From positions 408,982 to 472,981 of the forward strand of contig JAWHQI010000615.1 of the NCBI GenBank assembly GCA_033032865.1: 64,000 nt of DNA, written 5' to 3'. The notes below the pieces were generated by a model that saw only the letters and a program-made list of their open reading frames with translations, had not been told where the DNA came from and did not search any database. Shown here in pieces: positions 31,001-43,000 of this stretch. The position numbers and the translations under genes are program-made. Positions within the stretch are counted from its first letter, which is position 1. The number at the start of each line of letters is the position of its first letter. The stretch comes from Dactylorhiza incarnata (lineage: Eukaryota > Streptophyta > Magnoliopsida > Asparagales > Orchidaceae).

Positions 31001-34000
31001 TTTCTTCCGCCGGTTCCTCTCCTCCGGCGTTTTCCCTTCCGATTCCTTCTCCGTGCGGGTTGTTTGACGCGTCGACGTCGGATCCGTCGCCGGAAGTCCC
31101 CTTCCCTTTCAGATTTTGCACAAGGAGGGATTTCAACTCCTCCATCTTCGAATCGAAACGCTCTTCCATATTTTTTTGAGAATTTTTCATGGATTCTTCG
31201 AACGCCGCCACCGAATCCGCCAACACGACGTAATTTTCTTCGATCGCGGCCAAACGTGCCATCTCCGCCTCCGTGCATGTCACCATGGTCGCAGGAAGGA
31301 GGCTCTGATACCAAATGTTACGAAACTACAACGGAAAAATTAGAAAATGGAAAGCAAAGGAAGACGGCTAGGGTTTCTAGGAAAAGAGAATACCTGAATA
31401 AGATTTAGCATGATCCAAAAGAGGGGGGAGATGGGTATTTAAGTGAACCCTCTCCCCTAGGGCCGGCCGGCCCCAAGTGAGGGCTGAACCGGTTCGGTTC
31501 AGCCCTCCTTCTCTTATTTAATTAATTGCGGGCTGAACCGGATGGTTCAGCCCGGTCTTTTCCCGACGCTCCTTTTGGTCGTCTGGCGTACTTGAATCCT
31601 CGAAAGCGCATGTCGTCCGGGGGCATAACACCACTAGAGGTAGTCGAGTGGATGAGCACTGTGACCTGACTAGTTTAAGTCCCTCTCATTCTGAGGCCAC
31701 CGCTTTGATTACTCTTGCCCCGTCGAAAACGATAAAAGTGATATTTGAGATTGATTTCTCTCACCCCACTACAGTACGTAGTCCGACGAGAGATCTGTCA
31801 TTTGACTCTGACTCATCTCTTGTGACCCCTACTAAGAGCGAGTCTGAGCGACTTAGTGAACCTATCGTGATGTGTTCTTTCCCTACCCCTGCTCCAATCA
31901 TAGACTCGCCCTTGCATGCATGTTCACCTGAACCTCCCCATATTGTCTTGGCGAGTCATCCCGAGTGAGGGTCGAGAGCATAGTATCGACTTTGCAGTAG
32001 CTGTCTCTTCCCCTCTCGAGGACGAGGACACTACTATTATTGATGACACGCACCTCAAGGATCATCCTGCTATGAATGAATTCTTTGATGAGCCCCCCTC
32101 CAACCCCACCCTCACCCCACCCCCGTTGAGACTTTTGAATAGTCACTTGAGGAGTTCTTTCTTTAGGAGAAGTTCAACCGACCCCGATGTTACATCTGTG
32201 TGGCCTTGTCTCATACGTCCTTTTAGATCATCACGTTGACGATGAATTTACATACTTACCACCAGGAGAACCACCTGATTTACATCCATGTCACTATCTT
32301 CGACTCTCCTTCGGGAGATTCCTTCCCTAAAGAATTTTTCTACCGACCACCCAGTGAGCCCCCTGATGATTCACGCCTCTTGAGAGATATTTGTCATTCC
32401 ACGATATTATATCTCACTACTGATGTCTCTGTTAGGCATCTAGTTGTTCCTCGTACACTCGATGATTGTTTCTACACGCTACTCAAGGAACCGCCAGATA
32501 AACCATTCATTTTTAGGAACTTTCACTACCACGAAAAATCTGCATTTATTTTGCTGAATTCGTCATTTTGAATTTGCATTTGTTGCATGGATTGCATGTC
32601 ATATTCCGACATAAAGTTATATTAAATAATTAACATTTTAAAACTTGTGTCGGTAATCACATGAGAACAAATTTTCAAAGAGGGTGGTTGGGTGATGATT
32701 TGCATATTATTTGAGAGGTTCTCATTGGGGGCAGCTATGAATCTAAGTGCTAGGCGAATAGATCCATACACTGTCATAAAAGAGTCTGAGTCAAATTTTT
32801 CGAGCTTAATATTAATAGGAGAACGGGTGTTCCTCTGGTTCTCAATGTTGAGGAATTGACTCTAGATGTGGAGCGGCCTAGTTTTAGCTCTTAAGTCTTC
32901 CCTTTTAGTTTCCGTCTCCACCATCATTATAGCCTCTCATATACCCACAGCCTCCACTATAGCTCTACTTGTTACCATTTTATCCACACCCTTCACCCTT
33001 ACGGCAGCTTGCTTACTACATGGGATCCTTGGCTACTTCAACGGTATGATGACCTTATGCGGAGACGCTTCCTACGTGGAGCGATAGAATCTTACCTAAC
33101 TTGCTTTGGGAGTATATAATCTCCGTTCACCGAAGATAGAATGTTTTTGAGCCAGGGAGATTGATAGAAATCGACGACTTTTGGATCATCGGATGGATGA
33201 TCGGAGACAGACATCGCAATCATCGCGATTTTTCACATTTTTATGTATTTATTTTTACGGACATGTATTTCAGGAGTTATGTTAAATTATCCATCAGGTG
33301 ATAGTGGTCGTTGGATATACATAACTTAACTCTCCCTCCCCTTTATATGCCAACAACTACCGGCTCACAGGGCTATCGAGAGTTGCGATTTGGAAAAAAC
33401 AACCGCCGGCACAAGTTACTAGAATGGTAAAGTTGATCCCAAATCCATCATATATTCTTTTCTTGATTATTCAAGGACTTAAAAAGGATTCAAGTGTTAC
33501 AACCCCACTTTGAAAAGAATTTTTGTATGTAAGTATGTTACTTTATTTTAATTCACATATTATTACACTATAAAGTGTAATATTCTGAATCTGATGAGGG
33601 CGGGGAGTGCTTTAGGGAAATGAAACCCAGGCAAAGTAGCTTTTGGCAGGCTTCTAGGATGGCAGGCTTCTAGGTGAAAGGAGGCGCAGGAATGAACCGG
33701 ATCTCACATCAAAATTTAAGGGAAAGTTGTTGGGTTTAAGTAATAATTTAGATCCTAAAATATCAGAGGCGCCTTTTTGGAGCAACTGGCAGGCTCGTAG
33801 GCCACCTGTGGAAAAGGGTAAAACCGTGCGGTTCAGCTTAGTATGGGTTGGGATGAACCAAATTGGGCAATATTTCTGATATTATGAGGGTTGGATTGTT
33901 ACAAATGGTATCAGAGCCAGTAATATCCTGAATCTGATGAGGGCAATCCGATGAGGGAGGGGAGTGCTTTGTGGGCAATGAAGCCAGGCAAAGTTCTGGC

Positions 34001-37000
34001 AGGCTTCTAGAATGTCAGGCTTATAGGTGAAAGGAGATGCAGGAATGAACTGGATTTCACATCGAAATTGGAGGGAAAGTTGTCGAGCTTAAGTAATAAT
34101 TCAGATCCTCAAATCTCAGAGGCGCCTTTCCGGAGTAACTGATGGAGTTAGTGTTGGAAACTCCAAGGTTAAGCGTGCTCCGGTGGGAGTAGTCCTAGGA
34201 TGGGTAACCTCCTGGGCAGTGCTCGCAATTGGAGGGAATGAAAGGAGATGCAGGAATGAACTGGATTTCACATCGAAATTGGAGGGAAAGTTGTCGAGCT
34301 TAAGTAATAATTCAGATCCTCAAATCTCAGAGGCGCCTTTCCGGAGCAACTGATGGAGTTAGTGTTGGAAACTCCAAGGTTAAGCGTGCTCCGGTGGGAG
34401 TAGTCCTAGGATGGGTAACCTCCTGGGCAGTGCTCGCAGGCCACCTATGGAAAAGAGGAAAATTGTGCGGTTCCAAAGCGGACAATGCTTCTGATATTGT
34501 GAGGGTTGGATTGTCACATAAAGTCTTCGCGACTTGGGATAAAGTATTCACATTCCTTAGATTCTCTTAGTGAGGAGAACATCTTATGTTCCGCGCACTC
34601 CTATGACCTTCGCAGTCTTTGTGGTGGGCCAACTTGATGAATCTAATCTTTTTGTGACATTTATCATTCATGATCCTCCTCTTGTGACTAATCTTCCATT
34701 TTGAAAACATTTTAGAGATGGCCAAAGGAATTTTTGATGCTGCCACTATTTGTTTCCTCAGAACTCAGACTTTCCAAAAGTTTCGTTGTTTGATGGTCCA
34801 AATCCATCTCATTTGCTCTTTATGCCCACAGTGCTCACAGTGCTCACAGTGCTCACAGTGCTCACAGTGCTCACAGTGCTCACAGTGCTCACAGTGCTCA
34901 CAGTGCTCACAGTGCTCACAGTGCTCACAGTGCTCACAGTGCTCACAGTGCTCTTTATGCCCGAGTTGTCATGCTCATTTGTCATCCACTTCATTCATTC
35001 TACTCTGAATGAGGCGTATAGTAGTCATGAGATCATGTGATAAGGGAAGTGACGGTGTTCATTCTAGATCCCGTCCATCTTCAAGTACAAAATAATTTTT
35101 TAATCATTATATTTTGAAGAAAGTGACTAAATAACTCCCTTTAGTCCCAAATACTTTCAGCCACACAAATGATGGTCACAAACATAAGAAAACATAGACT
35201 AATATAACAAAATGGGGATTAAAAGGTGTTTTTCATCCATTTCTGTAATAAGTGATACTAATTGATAATCTAATTTGCAATTAAGCTACTTGAAAAGTAT
35301 GATCATATTTCATAATTCTAATATTGAATGCATATAAATTACCATGCAGGAATATACATGGAAAAACTTTGAAAATTTCTAGACATCAATGAAAACGAGT
35401 GGTACTTACATTCACAGAATATGCAGAGAGAATGAGAAAGTACACGCAAATACCATATAGTAATGGCCTTGATCCAACAACATACGTGATGACAAAAGCC
35501 TGAAATATGTCAAGTTTTTTTATGCCTCAGCTAATATATAAGAGATGCATTTATATTTCGTTTGAGTCAAACTGCCTTGTGAACATGTTAAATAAATGTA
35601 CCAAAATGCAAAGTTTACAAAATATCCAGGTTGAGGGCATTAAAGGATGCAATGGAGGGAATTAAAAAATTACAGGTTAGTTTATAAAATTCAGTTGAAC
35701 AATATGAACATATCCATGGTGCTAGAAGGCAATGTTGCTAATCATGGTGTAATGGCCTCTAATTACTGTATATTGAAATCTAATGACTATTTATAGTCCA
35801 TTAACACTATTTTATATATTAATAATTAAGGATTCAGATTTCTAACCTAATATGCAATGATTATTGCACATAGCGCTAAGTGCAATAATTGTATGTAAGA
35901 GTTTCTTCAAGGATCTCTTTGAGGCCTTGTTTTGGCGTGTTGTGGTCACAGTCGAATGCCTGCTCCGTGCCCCCCTCCAGACGAGGAAACAAAGTTTTAG
36001 CCCCGAAAACAACCGCTCCTGGAGGACCGCGGCCTCATTCGGATGTTTGCCATTTATGCACCCTTGGCGACCTCCACGCCGAACATTCTCTAGGTGTGAC
36101 TTTTGTTGTTTAAACTATAACGATTGACAAAATCAATGCAATGCAAGCTCTATTAGGAAAGTTAATGAACTAAATTGATGGCAGAGAGGACAAAGTTGCT
36201 AGACTACACCCCCGCCGAGAAGAAGCAACAAGAATTTATCAACATTACCAGCGAGGTGATACGAAAGAAATCCTTGGCGCCAACCACCAAGGAGATCCAA
36301 AAGAATCCCTAGACACTACACACAAAGGAGAAAGAGTAAGACCAGGACCAAGAAGAAAAGAGACTAAATCCAAGGAGCTTTGGGTATGAAGACACTAGGA
36401 CTAGCTCCCAAAAGCCAAAATCATGGGATTTCTATGAGGACGCCGACAAAAGAAAGAAGTAGCCACCCTACAGACTACTAACAACAAAGAGTCGCCAAAG
36501 AAAGAAAAGGAAGAAGAAGCTAAGTTTGAGACTGGAACTTTTTGGGGAGATCTCGTCCAAAGTAGGAAAATTGATGAATTAAACTGATGGAACTACAAGG
36601 CGCTTGAAGAACATATCCTCACTAAGGTGGTGTATCTAACTAGACAAGTTGAACTCTCAAGCTCTAATGTACTCAACATCAATTATTATGGTTGAGAATA
36701 CAATAGCTAGTTCACTAATGATCTTTTCTTGAAATGCAATAGCCATTTATAAAGATAAACACCAAAATCTTTAAAATTTGTTAAAATTTGATGCAAATAC
36801 CTAATACTCCCTCGTAATCTAAAGCTACTTATCTCTATAAATATGATAGAAGAGAAATGAAAATAAAGGTAGAAACCTAGAACTGGGAATCAATCTTTAA
36901 ATCTAGTTCGCATGTAATCTTTCACTTCCAAAAATAATAACAAAAGCAAGAGTTGCTCTTTATTGTACTAGTTTTTCTTTATCTTATTATATGTGACTAT

Positions 37001-40000
37001 TCACCGACCACAAAGGAGAATTGATGCAGGGTAGGCTATGATGGTGAACTCTAAATATGCAACCCTAGGTGCATGTCGAGAAAATTAAACCCTTAATAAT
37101 CTAGGATGTTGTACAAAATAAAATAAATGATTCGGTATCCGATTATAAATAGGAATCACAAAATTAGACTGCACAAATTACACCAAACAAAGAACAAATA
37201 AATTTGAAAAGCAAGCATGAATCACTTGCTTCCGCGCATGCGCTTTGATTTTAAATGCTAAAGCGAATAAGCCCTGCAAGATATAAACAAACACTAAACA
37301 AGCTAGCATTCTAAATCTATAAGGATATCAATCCGTACAATAAACAGAAACCAAAACAACAAATACTCACGCAGGGGAGGTAGACGATGATAAGGATGAT
37401 GAGATCTGATGATCGTATGAGCATCGGTGCCGATCCAAAAGGGTAATGGTGGTTATCCCCGACTAGATTTGAGTGGTACAAGGATTTTGGAGTGCTCGAA
37501 AAGGGATGGGGCTGCAAGGTGGAGGTCGGTGGACTGTGGGGTGGCCGGGGGTGGTTGTACAGGGGTTGGAAGGCCTGGACAGTGAGAATGAAGGGAGGAG
37601 AGAGGCGGTAGGGGGCTTGAAAGGTTGTGAAGTGCCGCGCGATTACAGGAGTGGATTGATGGTGCGCGGTTTGGAGGAAGGTTGTCTGTGGGAGGGACTT
37701 ACAAGGATCCGAAAGGTGGAGGGGGTGGAGGTTGTCTAGTAGGATCTTACTAAGGTGATGGTTGTTGGTTATGGGGTGATTGGAGGTGCGTAAGAGAGGG
37801 GCGATGTTTGCTAGGAGAGTAAGCAATGTTGGGCTAGAGAGCACGCAAGCCGGATTAGAGCACCTGCAAATTAGTTCGAGAAAGTACATGCATGACCGCT
37901 TAGCGAGATGTCGATACAGTACCAAAAACGCAGCACAAAAATAACAACAATAAAAATGACACATATTTAACGTGGAAACCCAATAGGGTGAAAACCACGG
38001 GACGATCGAAGTCCAACCCGGAAAGCCTGCACTAAAGATGTATGAAAAACAAATAGGCAATTATAAGGCTTTTCCTCCTCGATCCATACAGGATCATCAC
38101 CAACTTCGCACCACACAATATTACACAATAAATAGTAGCGTAAGAATTGCAAGTTACCGACGGTGGCGGACGAGACGGATTACACAAATCCTCTCCAAGA
38201 TGCCTCTACGAATCCTTGCCTAAATCTGTTCGAGATCCAATCTGTATAGGCGAAGTATTCCTCATTAACATCGCAGAACAACGTTTGAAAGCTCTCCCAA
38301 ACTAAGACTGATTGTCACAAAGGACTCTCAAGAAAAATCTTCAAATGCTTGTGTTTGGAGAGAAGTGGATGTTTTTCTCATCCTCCATCATGGCTATTTA
38401 TAGGGCCAAATGCATGGAAGTAGCGGTGGTAGATGGCATGAGATAGATGTGGATGAAGTTTCTCTTGGCCTCTTTCCTGTAAGCTTCCCTTGGTCAAGAA
38501 CACATGCCAATTTCCATGATCAAAGGTGGCTACGCCTTTCCCCACTTGGCATGAAACACATGTCATTTATAATGATCAAAAAGGTGGCTACCCCGAAAAA
38601 TAACTCAACAAATCTCCTTTTTTTCAACTATGTGGAGAAAATAGTTACCGCAACAATCACCCCTCAAATCTCCAATTTACCTTTTGGCAAGACCTTCGTC
38701 AACATGTCTCCACCTTCGGTCAATAGATTCAGCACCACCAAATTAGAGTTGATAAGACTCGAAAACCCATAGTTTTCTCCACAAAGGACGGGATCTGTAC
38801 TTAACATTTATTCCCCTTTGCACTTATATAGAAGAAATCGTCATGTCGGCGATCCTCACACAATATTCAAACTTTCCCCTCGACACAGTCTTCGTAAGCA
38901 TGTATGTTGGATTGTCATCTGTGTGCACCTTCTTCAAATCCAACTCTCTCTGTTCTAGAGTATCGCGTATCCAATAATACCGCGTGTCAATATGCTTGGA
39001 CCTTGAGTGAAGGTGGGGTTCTTTCCCAAATGAATCGCGCGTTGACTGTCGCATAAAAGTATGTAGTGCTCTTGAGTGAAACCCAGCTCTTTGATGAACT
39101 TCTTCATCCAAAAAAGCTCTTTTCCAGGCTCAGCAACAACAATAAACTTTGTCTCTGTAGTCGACAGTGCAACGCACTTCTGCAGTATCGACTGCCATGA
39201 AACCACTCCCCCCGCGAATAAGATCAAATATCTAGAGGTTGATCTCCTGGAGTCCAGATCTTCAGCCATATCAGCATCAGTGTAGCCTAACAACTTTGTC
39301 TCACAATCTCCAAACTTTAACGTCAAATCTGATGTCCCATGTAGACACCTCATAATCAACTTCACAGCGTGTAACACCCCAAAATTCATATAATTGCTTT
39401 CCATGAAGACCCAAAGAGCATTAGAGAAGTCTCATAGGGTTTTGGGGCTGTTTGGGGGTGTTTAGGAAGCATTTTAGAGAAGCTGATTTTTGACATGGCT
39501 TGCGACACGACCGCGTGCAAGGCCATGTCTGTGAGATTAAGTGTTGAATTTTTGGCAGTAAAGGTCACGGCCAGACACAAGGGCATGTCCCTAACCGTGT
39601 AGATCCACACGGCCATAGACATGGCCCTGTGCAGGGGGCGTGTCTAGCTCCAGTTTTTCCTGTGAGTTCACGTGTGCCAAGCCGTGAACGGGTTTTTCCA
39701 GCCCGGTTCAAGATTAAATCGGAGTCATCCGTTGAGTTGTGAGGAGATCCGATGGTGGGAAATGTTTCCTGGCGGCTTATGGTTGGGAAATGAGGGTTTA
39801 GAACCTCATTTCACCCACCCCATTCTCTCTTTCCTTGAAGAACCTAGAGAGAAGGAGGAGCCCTTTTCCCCATTGAAGGAGCTCCGAAGCTCGGATTCGC
39901 AAGCCGAGACCGTATTCGCGGAGAGGAGTCCATTGTCATCATTTCCAACCGAACAAGTTTTGGTTCCATGGCGCCGAAGCGTGCTCCAAGGGTAACGATC

Positions 40001-43000
40001 CTCCTCCCGGTCTTAGGACGTGTTTTTGTCCTCTCAATCCTTTTTCTATGCTTGCATAAGGTATCCCTTTCACCAAATGGGTGAAGTGTAGGATTTCCTT
40101 AAGTTCTTCGGAACTCTGGGTTGATTGTGTCCGTCCCCGGCATATTGCATGTAGAAATCCGGTAGTCGTGCGAATTTAGGCATTTCGTGTGAAGTCTATT
40201 CGTGGTCGTGAGCCCGGATCGGTGATGCTTGAATTGTGACGTTGCATTTAGGTTAAGCCTAGAATGCGTGCCGGAGAATGACTCTGTGAGATTTGTCATT
40301 TTCATTGTGGGACTTGTGCGTTAGATGTTTTTCGGAGAGCCTAACGGAAGCCCCATGCTTGGAAAGTGGTGGAATGCAAACCTTCACCACGAGATTTGAA
40401 GTGGAGCGGTCTTGTACCTCCTTCAGTTGTTTTGTGGGCGAAGCCTAAGTTCCCCTGGGAGGGATTAGGTGTGTGGCCATCGTTTTGTTGTAACACTTGA
40501 ACGTGTTAAACCCTTACGGGCCGAGGCGAAGCTGAACCCGCGTCGTGCTGAGTGACCACGACGGTTAGAGCCCGGGCAATGGCGGAACCGAACCCGTTTC
40601 CATGCAGAACGGTAGGAGGTAGTTACCTCTTGTAAAGCCGCGGGATCATGGGAGAGGCCGTAAAAGGTGTTTACCTAGACAGGCCAGAAGCTCTAGTTTA
40701 CCCACCTAAGGTTGTTGCTTAGGGTGGAGTGTTTGTGGATTGATGTTGGTTAGCCTCATGCGGTTGATAGGCGGTTGCAGGAATCCTCCGGGTGAACCCA
40801 ACCAAAATCATGTGCATACTAGGTTCCTTTACTTTGATGCTCAACCTACAAGATTGATTGTGCTTGAAACCTCACCCTGTGTAGTGGTAGTTGCACTTTC
40901 TTTTATGATTACTTGCAGGATTAGCGGTGACACGCCCCTGAGCCGGCTAGATGGTCGGGGGGTGGGATCGTTACGCGGTTTGTGGTCAGCTCATAGCTGA
41001 CCCTCGTTTACCTCTTATTTGATGTTGGTGCAGGTGCTGGTGAGCCAAGTGGAAAGTAGCGGGTGGTGCCCCTTTTGCTGTGTTGGCCCTTGAAGGCCAA
41101 CCTCCCCTTTTTCTACTTTCCTTATATTGTCGGTCTGCGTGCCGATGTATGTTTGTTTTGAGTTTGGTACATTTGTTTAAATGTAAGGCCTTAAGACCGT
41201 AACTCTATTGTTTCATTCCTGGGATAGTGGACAGTTCTAAAAGACGTTTTAAATCAAATGTTTCCGCTTACGCTTTATGTACTCTCGTGTAGTTGTAGTT
41301 CTTTTTCTGTTTATCACCTTATAATGCCTAGCTAGTGTGCATAGTATGGTGTAGGGTCTCGGTCGGACCTACTGTTATATTATTTGTACTGGTAGGGTGT
41401 TACACAGCGCTTGAATGTTCACTCCAAGGATTGAAGAGAAACTTACTAACAGTGCCAACGACGTGTGTTATATCAGGGCGAGTGCAAACCATAACATACA
41501 TAAGACTGCCAACTGCAGAAGCATATGGAACCTTCTGCATCTCCTATTTCTCCTCAGGTGTGCTCGGACACAGGTCAGCGATAAGTCTGAAGTGAGCCGC
41601 AAGCGGCGTGCTCACCTTCTTCGCCTGATCTATATTGAATCGTTGCAGCACCCTCCTGATATATATCTCTTGCGATAGCCAAAGCAACTTGGAATCTCTG
41701 TCTCTCTGAATATGCATCCCTAGGATGGTCTTCGTCGTTCCCAAGTCCTTCATCGCAAACGTGAAGCTTAACTACCGCTTCAGCTCAGTAATGCGCGCAG
41801 TGCTCCTCCTGACTATCAACATGTCATCTACGTACATACAGGAGTAAAATGATAAAATCCCCCGGAGCAAACTGCTTCACAAACACGTGATCAAGGGTGG
41901 TTCTCCTGAAATTGATCTCCCCTATAAAAGCATCAAACTTCCTGTACCACTATCGAGGGCCTTCTTCAGGTCATATAAGCTCTTCTTTAGGCGGCATACC
42001 AAATTCTCCTTCCTTTTGACCCTGAATCCTTCAAGTTGCTTCATATAAAGCTCCTCCTCAAGATTGTCATGCAGAAAAGCAGTCTTGACATCCATCTGCT
42101 CAATTTCCAGGTCTAATCTTGCAGCAAGGCCAAGAACAACCCGGATAAATGACATCTTCACAATTGGAGAGAAAATCTCATTAAAATCAACTTCATGTTT
42201 CTGACTGAAACCATTTACCACTAATCTGGCTTTGTATCTGAGAGGTGTGGATGGATCTCCTTGCTTCACTTTAAAGATCCATCAATTCTTCAGAGTCTTC
42301 TTACCCTTAAGAAATTTCACCAACTCATAAATGTGGTTCCCTTGCAGGAAATACATCTCCTCATGCATAGCAACCATCCACTGTTTCTTCTCTAAACTCT
42401 TCACTGCCTCATCATAACTCTTAGGCACCCCCGCATCAGTCAATAAAATAAACTCAGTGGCAGAGTATCTTGAAGAAGGATGTCTTACTCTATCAGACCT
42501 CCGTGGAGCGAGCTCAGCAACTGCTGTGGGTATATCATCAATAATATCATCTGCAACTCTAGGCTCACTGTTGGTAGTGTTTTCATGATTTGAAATGTTT
42601 CAGTACCTTGTACTGGCTCAGGCTCTGCGGCCTTCTCGATGTCATCACCTCCAACCATTGGAAACTCTACATCAGTACGAGAGTCAGCCTTATCAGTCTT
42701 CTAAGGATCAATCATAGTCTGATCCTCACAAAATATGGCGTTATGGCTCCGTACAAGCTTTTTCTCAACTGAATCAAAGAATCTATATCAAAACTCGCCG
42801 CTACGTCCATATCCCAAAATATGCATTGTCGGGTCTTGGAATCCAATTTCGATCATTTATCCCAAGGGACGTGTACAAAAGCTTTGCACCCTAAACCCTC
42901 AAGTGACTATACAAAGAGTCCTTCCTATACCAAACCCTATCAGGAACATCTTCATGTAATGCAAAACTGGTACAGAGGTTGATGACGTGTGCGGCTGTAC

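Larger units (their letters stand above)
33576..34518 (+). mobile_element. Cassandra-type TRIM retrotransposon with 5S rRNA-like LTR sequence
   Basis: The target duplication TAAAG flanks it exactly (33571-33575 and 34519-34523). 5' LTR 33576-33903 (TGTAATATTCTG to GATTGTTACA), then AATGGTATCAGAGCC as primer binding site, and almost immediately the 3' LTR (about 33919-34518, ending GATTGTCACA). The 3' LTR carries sequence matching the 3' part of plant 5S rRNA, twice; the 5' LTR has lost it. Cassandra elements are known for 5S sequences in their LTRs and encode no protein. The internal region here is only about 16 bp. Confidence 0.92.

Noticed and set aside
24366..31630. One insertion event for the whole chromovirus cluster
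   Set aside because: Outer flanks (GTAAC and CCACT) do not match, the middle LTR is shared, and the outer LTRs are in opposite orientation.
34149..34439. Functional 5S rRNA genes
   Set aside because: Only about the 3' two-thirds is recognisable, there is no T-run terminator in place, and it lies in a Cassandra LTR.
34831..34953. CRISPR-like array
   Set aside because: The repeats are contiguous without spacers, in plant nuclear DNA.
34718..35040. (QCS)n and (TVL)n proteins
   Set aside because: A 9-bp repeat without stop codons is open in several frames at once; there is no conserved flanking protein.
35905..36090. Third Harbinger-like element
   Set aside because: Only the left edge resembles the TIR; no matching right TIR and no 3-bp duplication.
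37473..38060. Minus-strand 247-codon frame as a gene
   Set aside because: It crosses the border of the C2 LTR at 37827 and shows no family signature.
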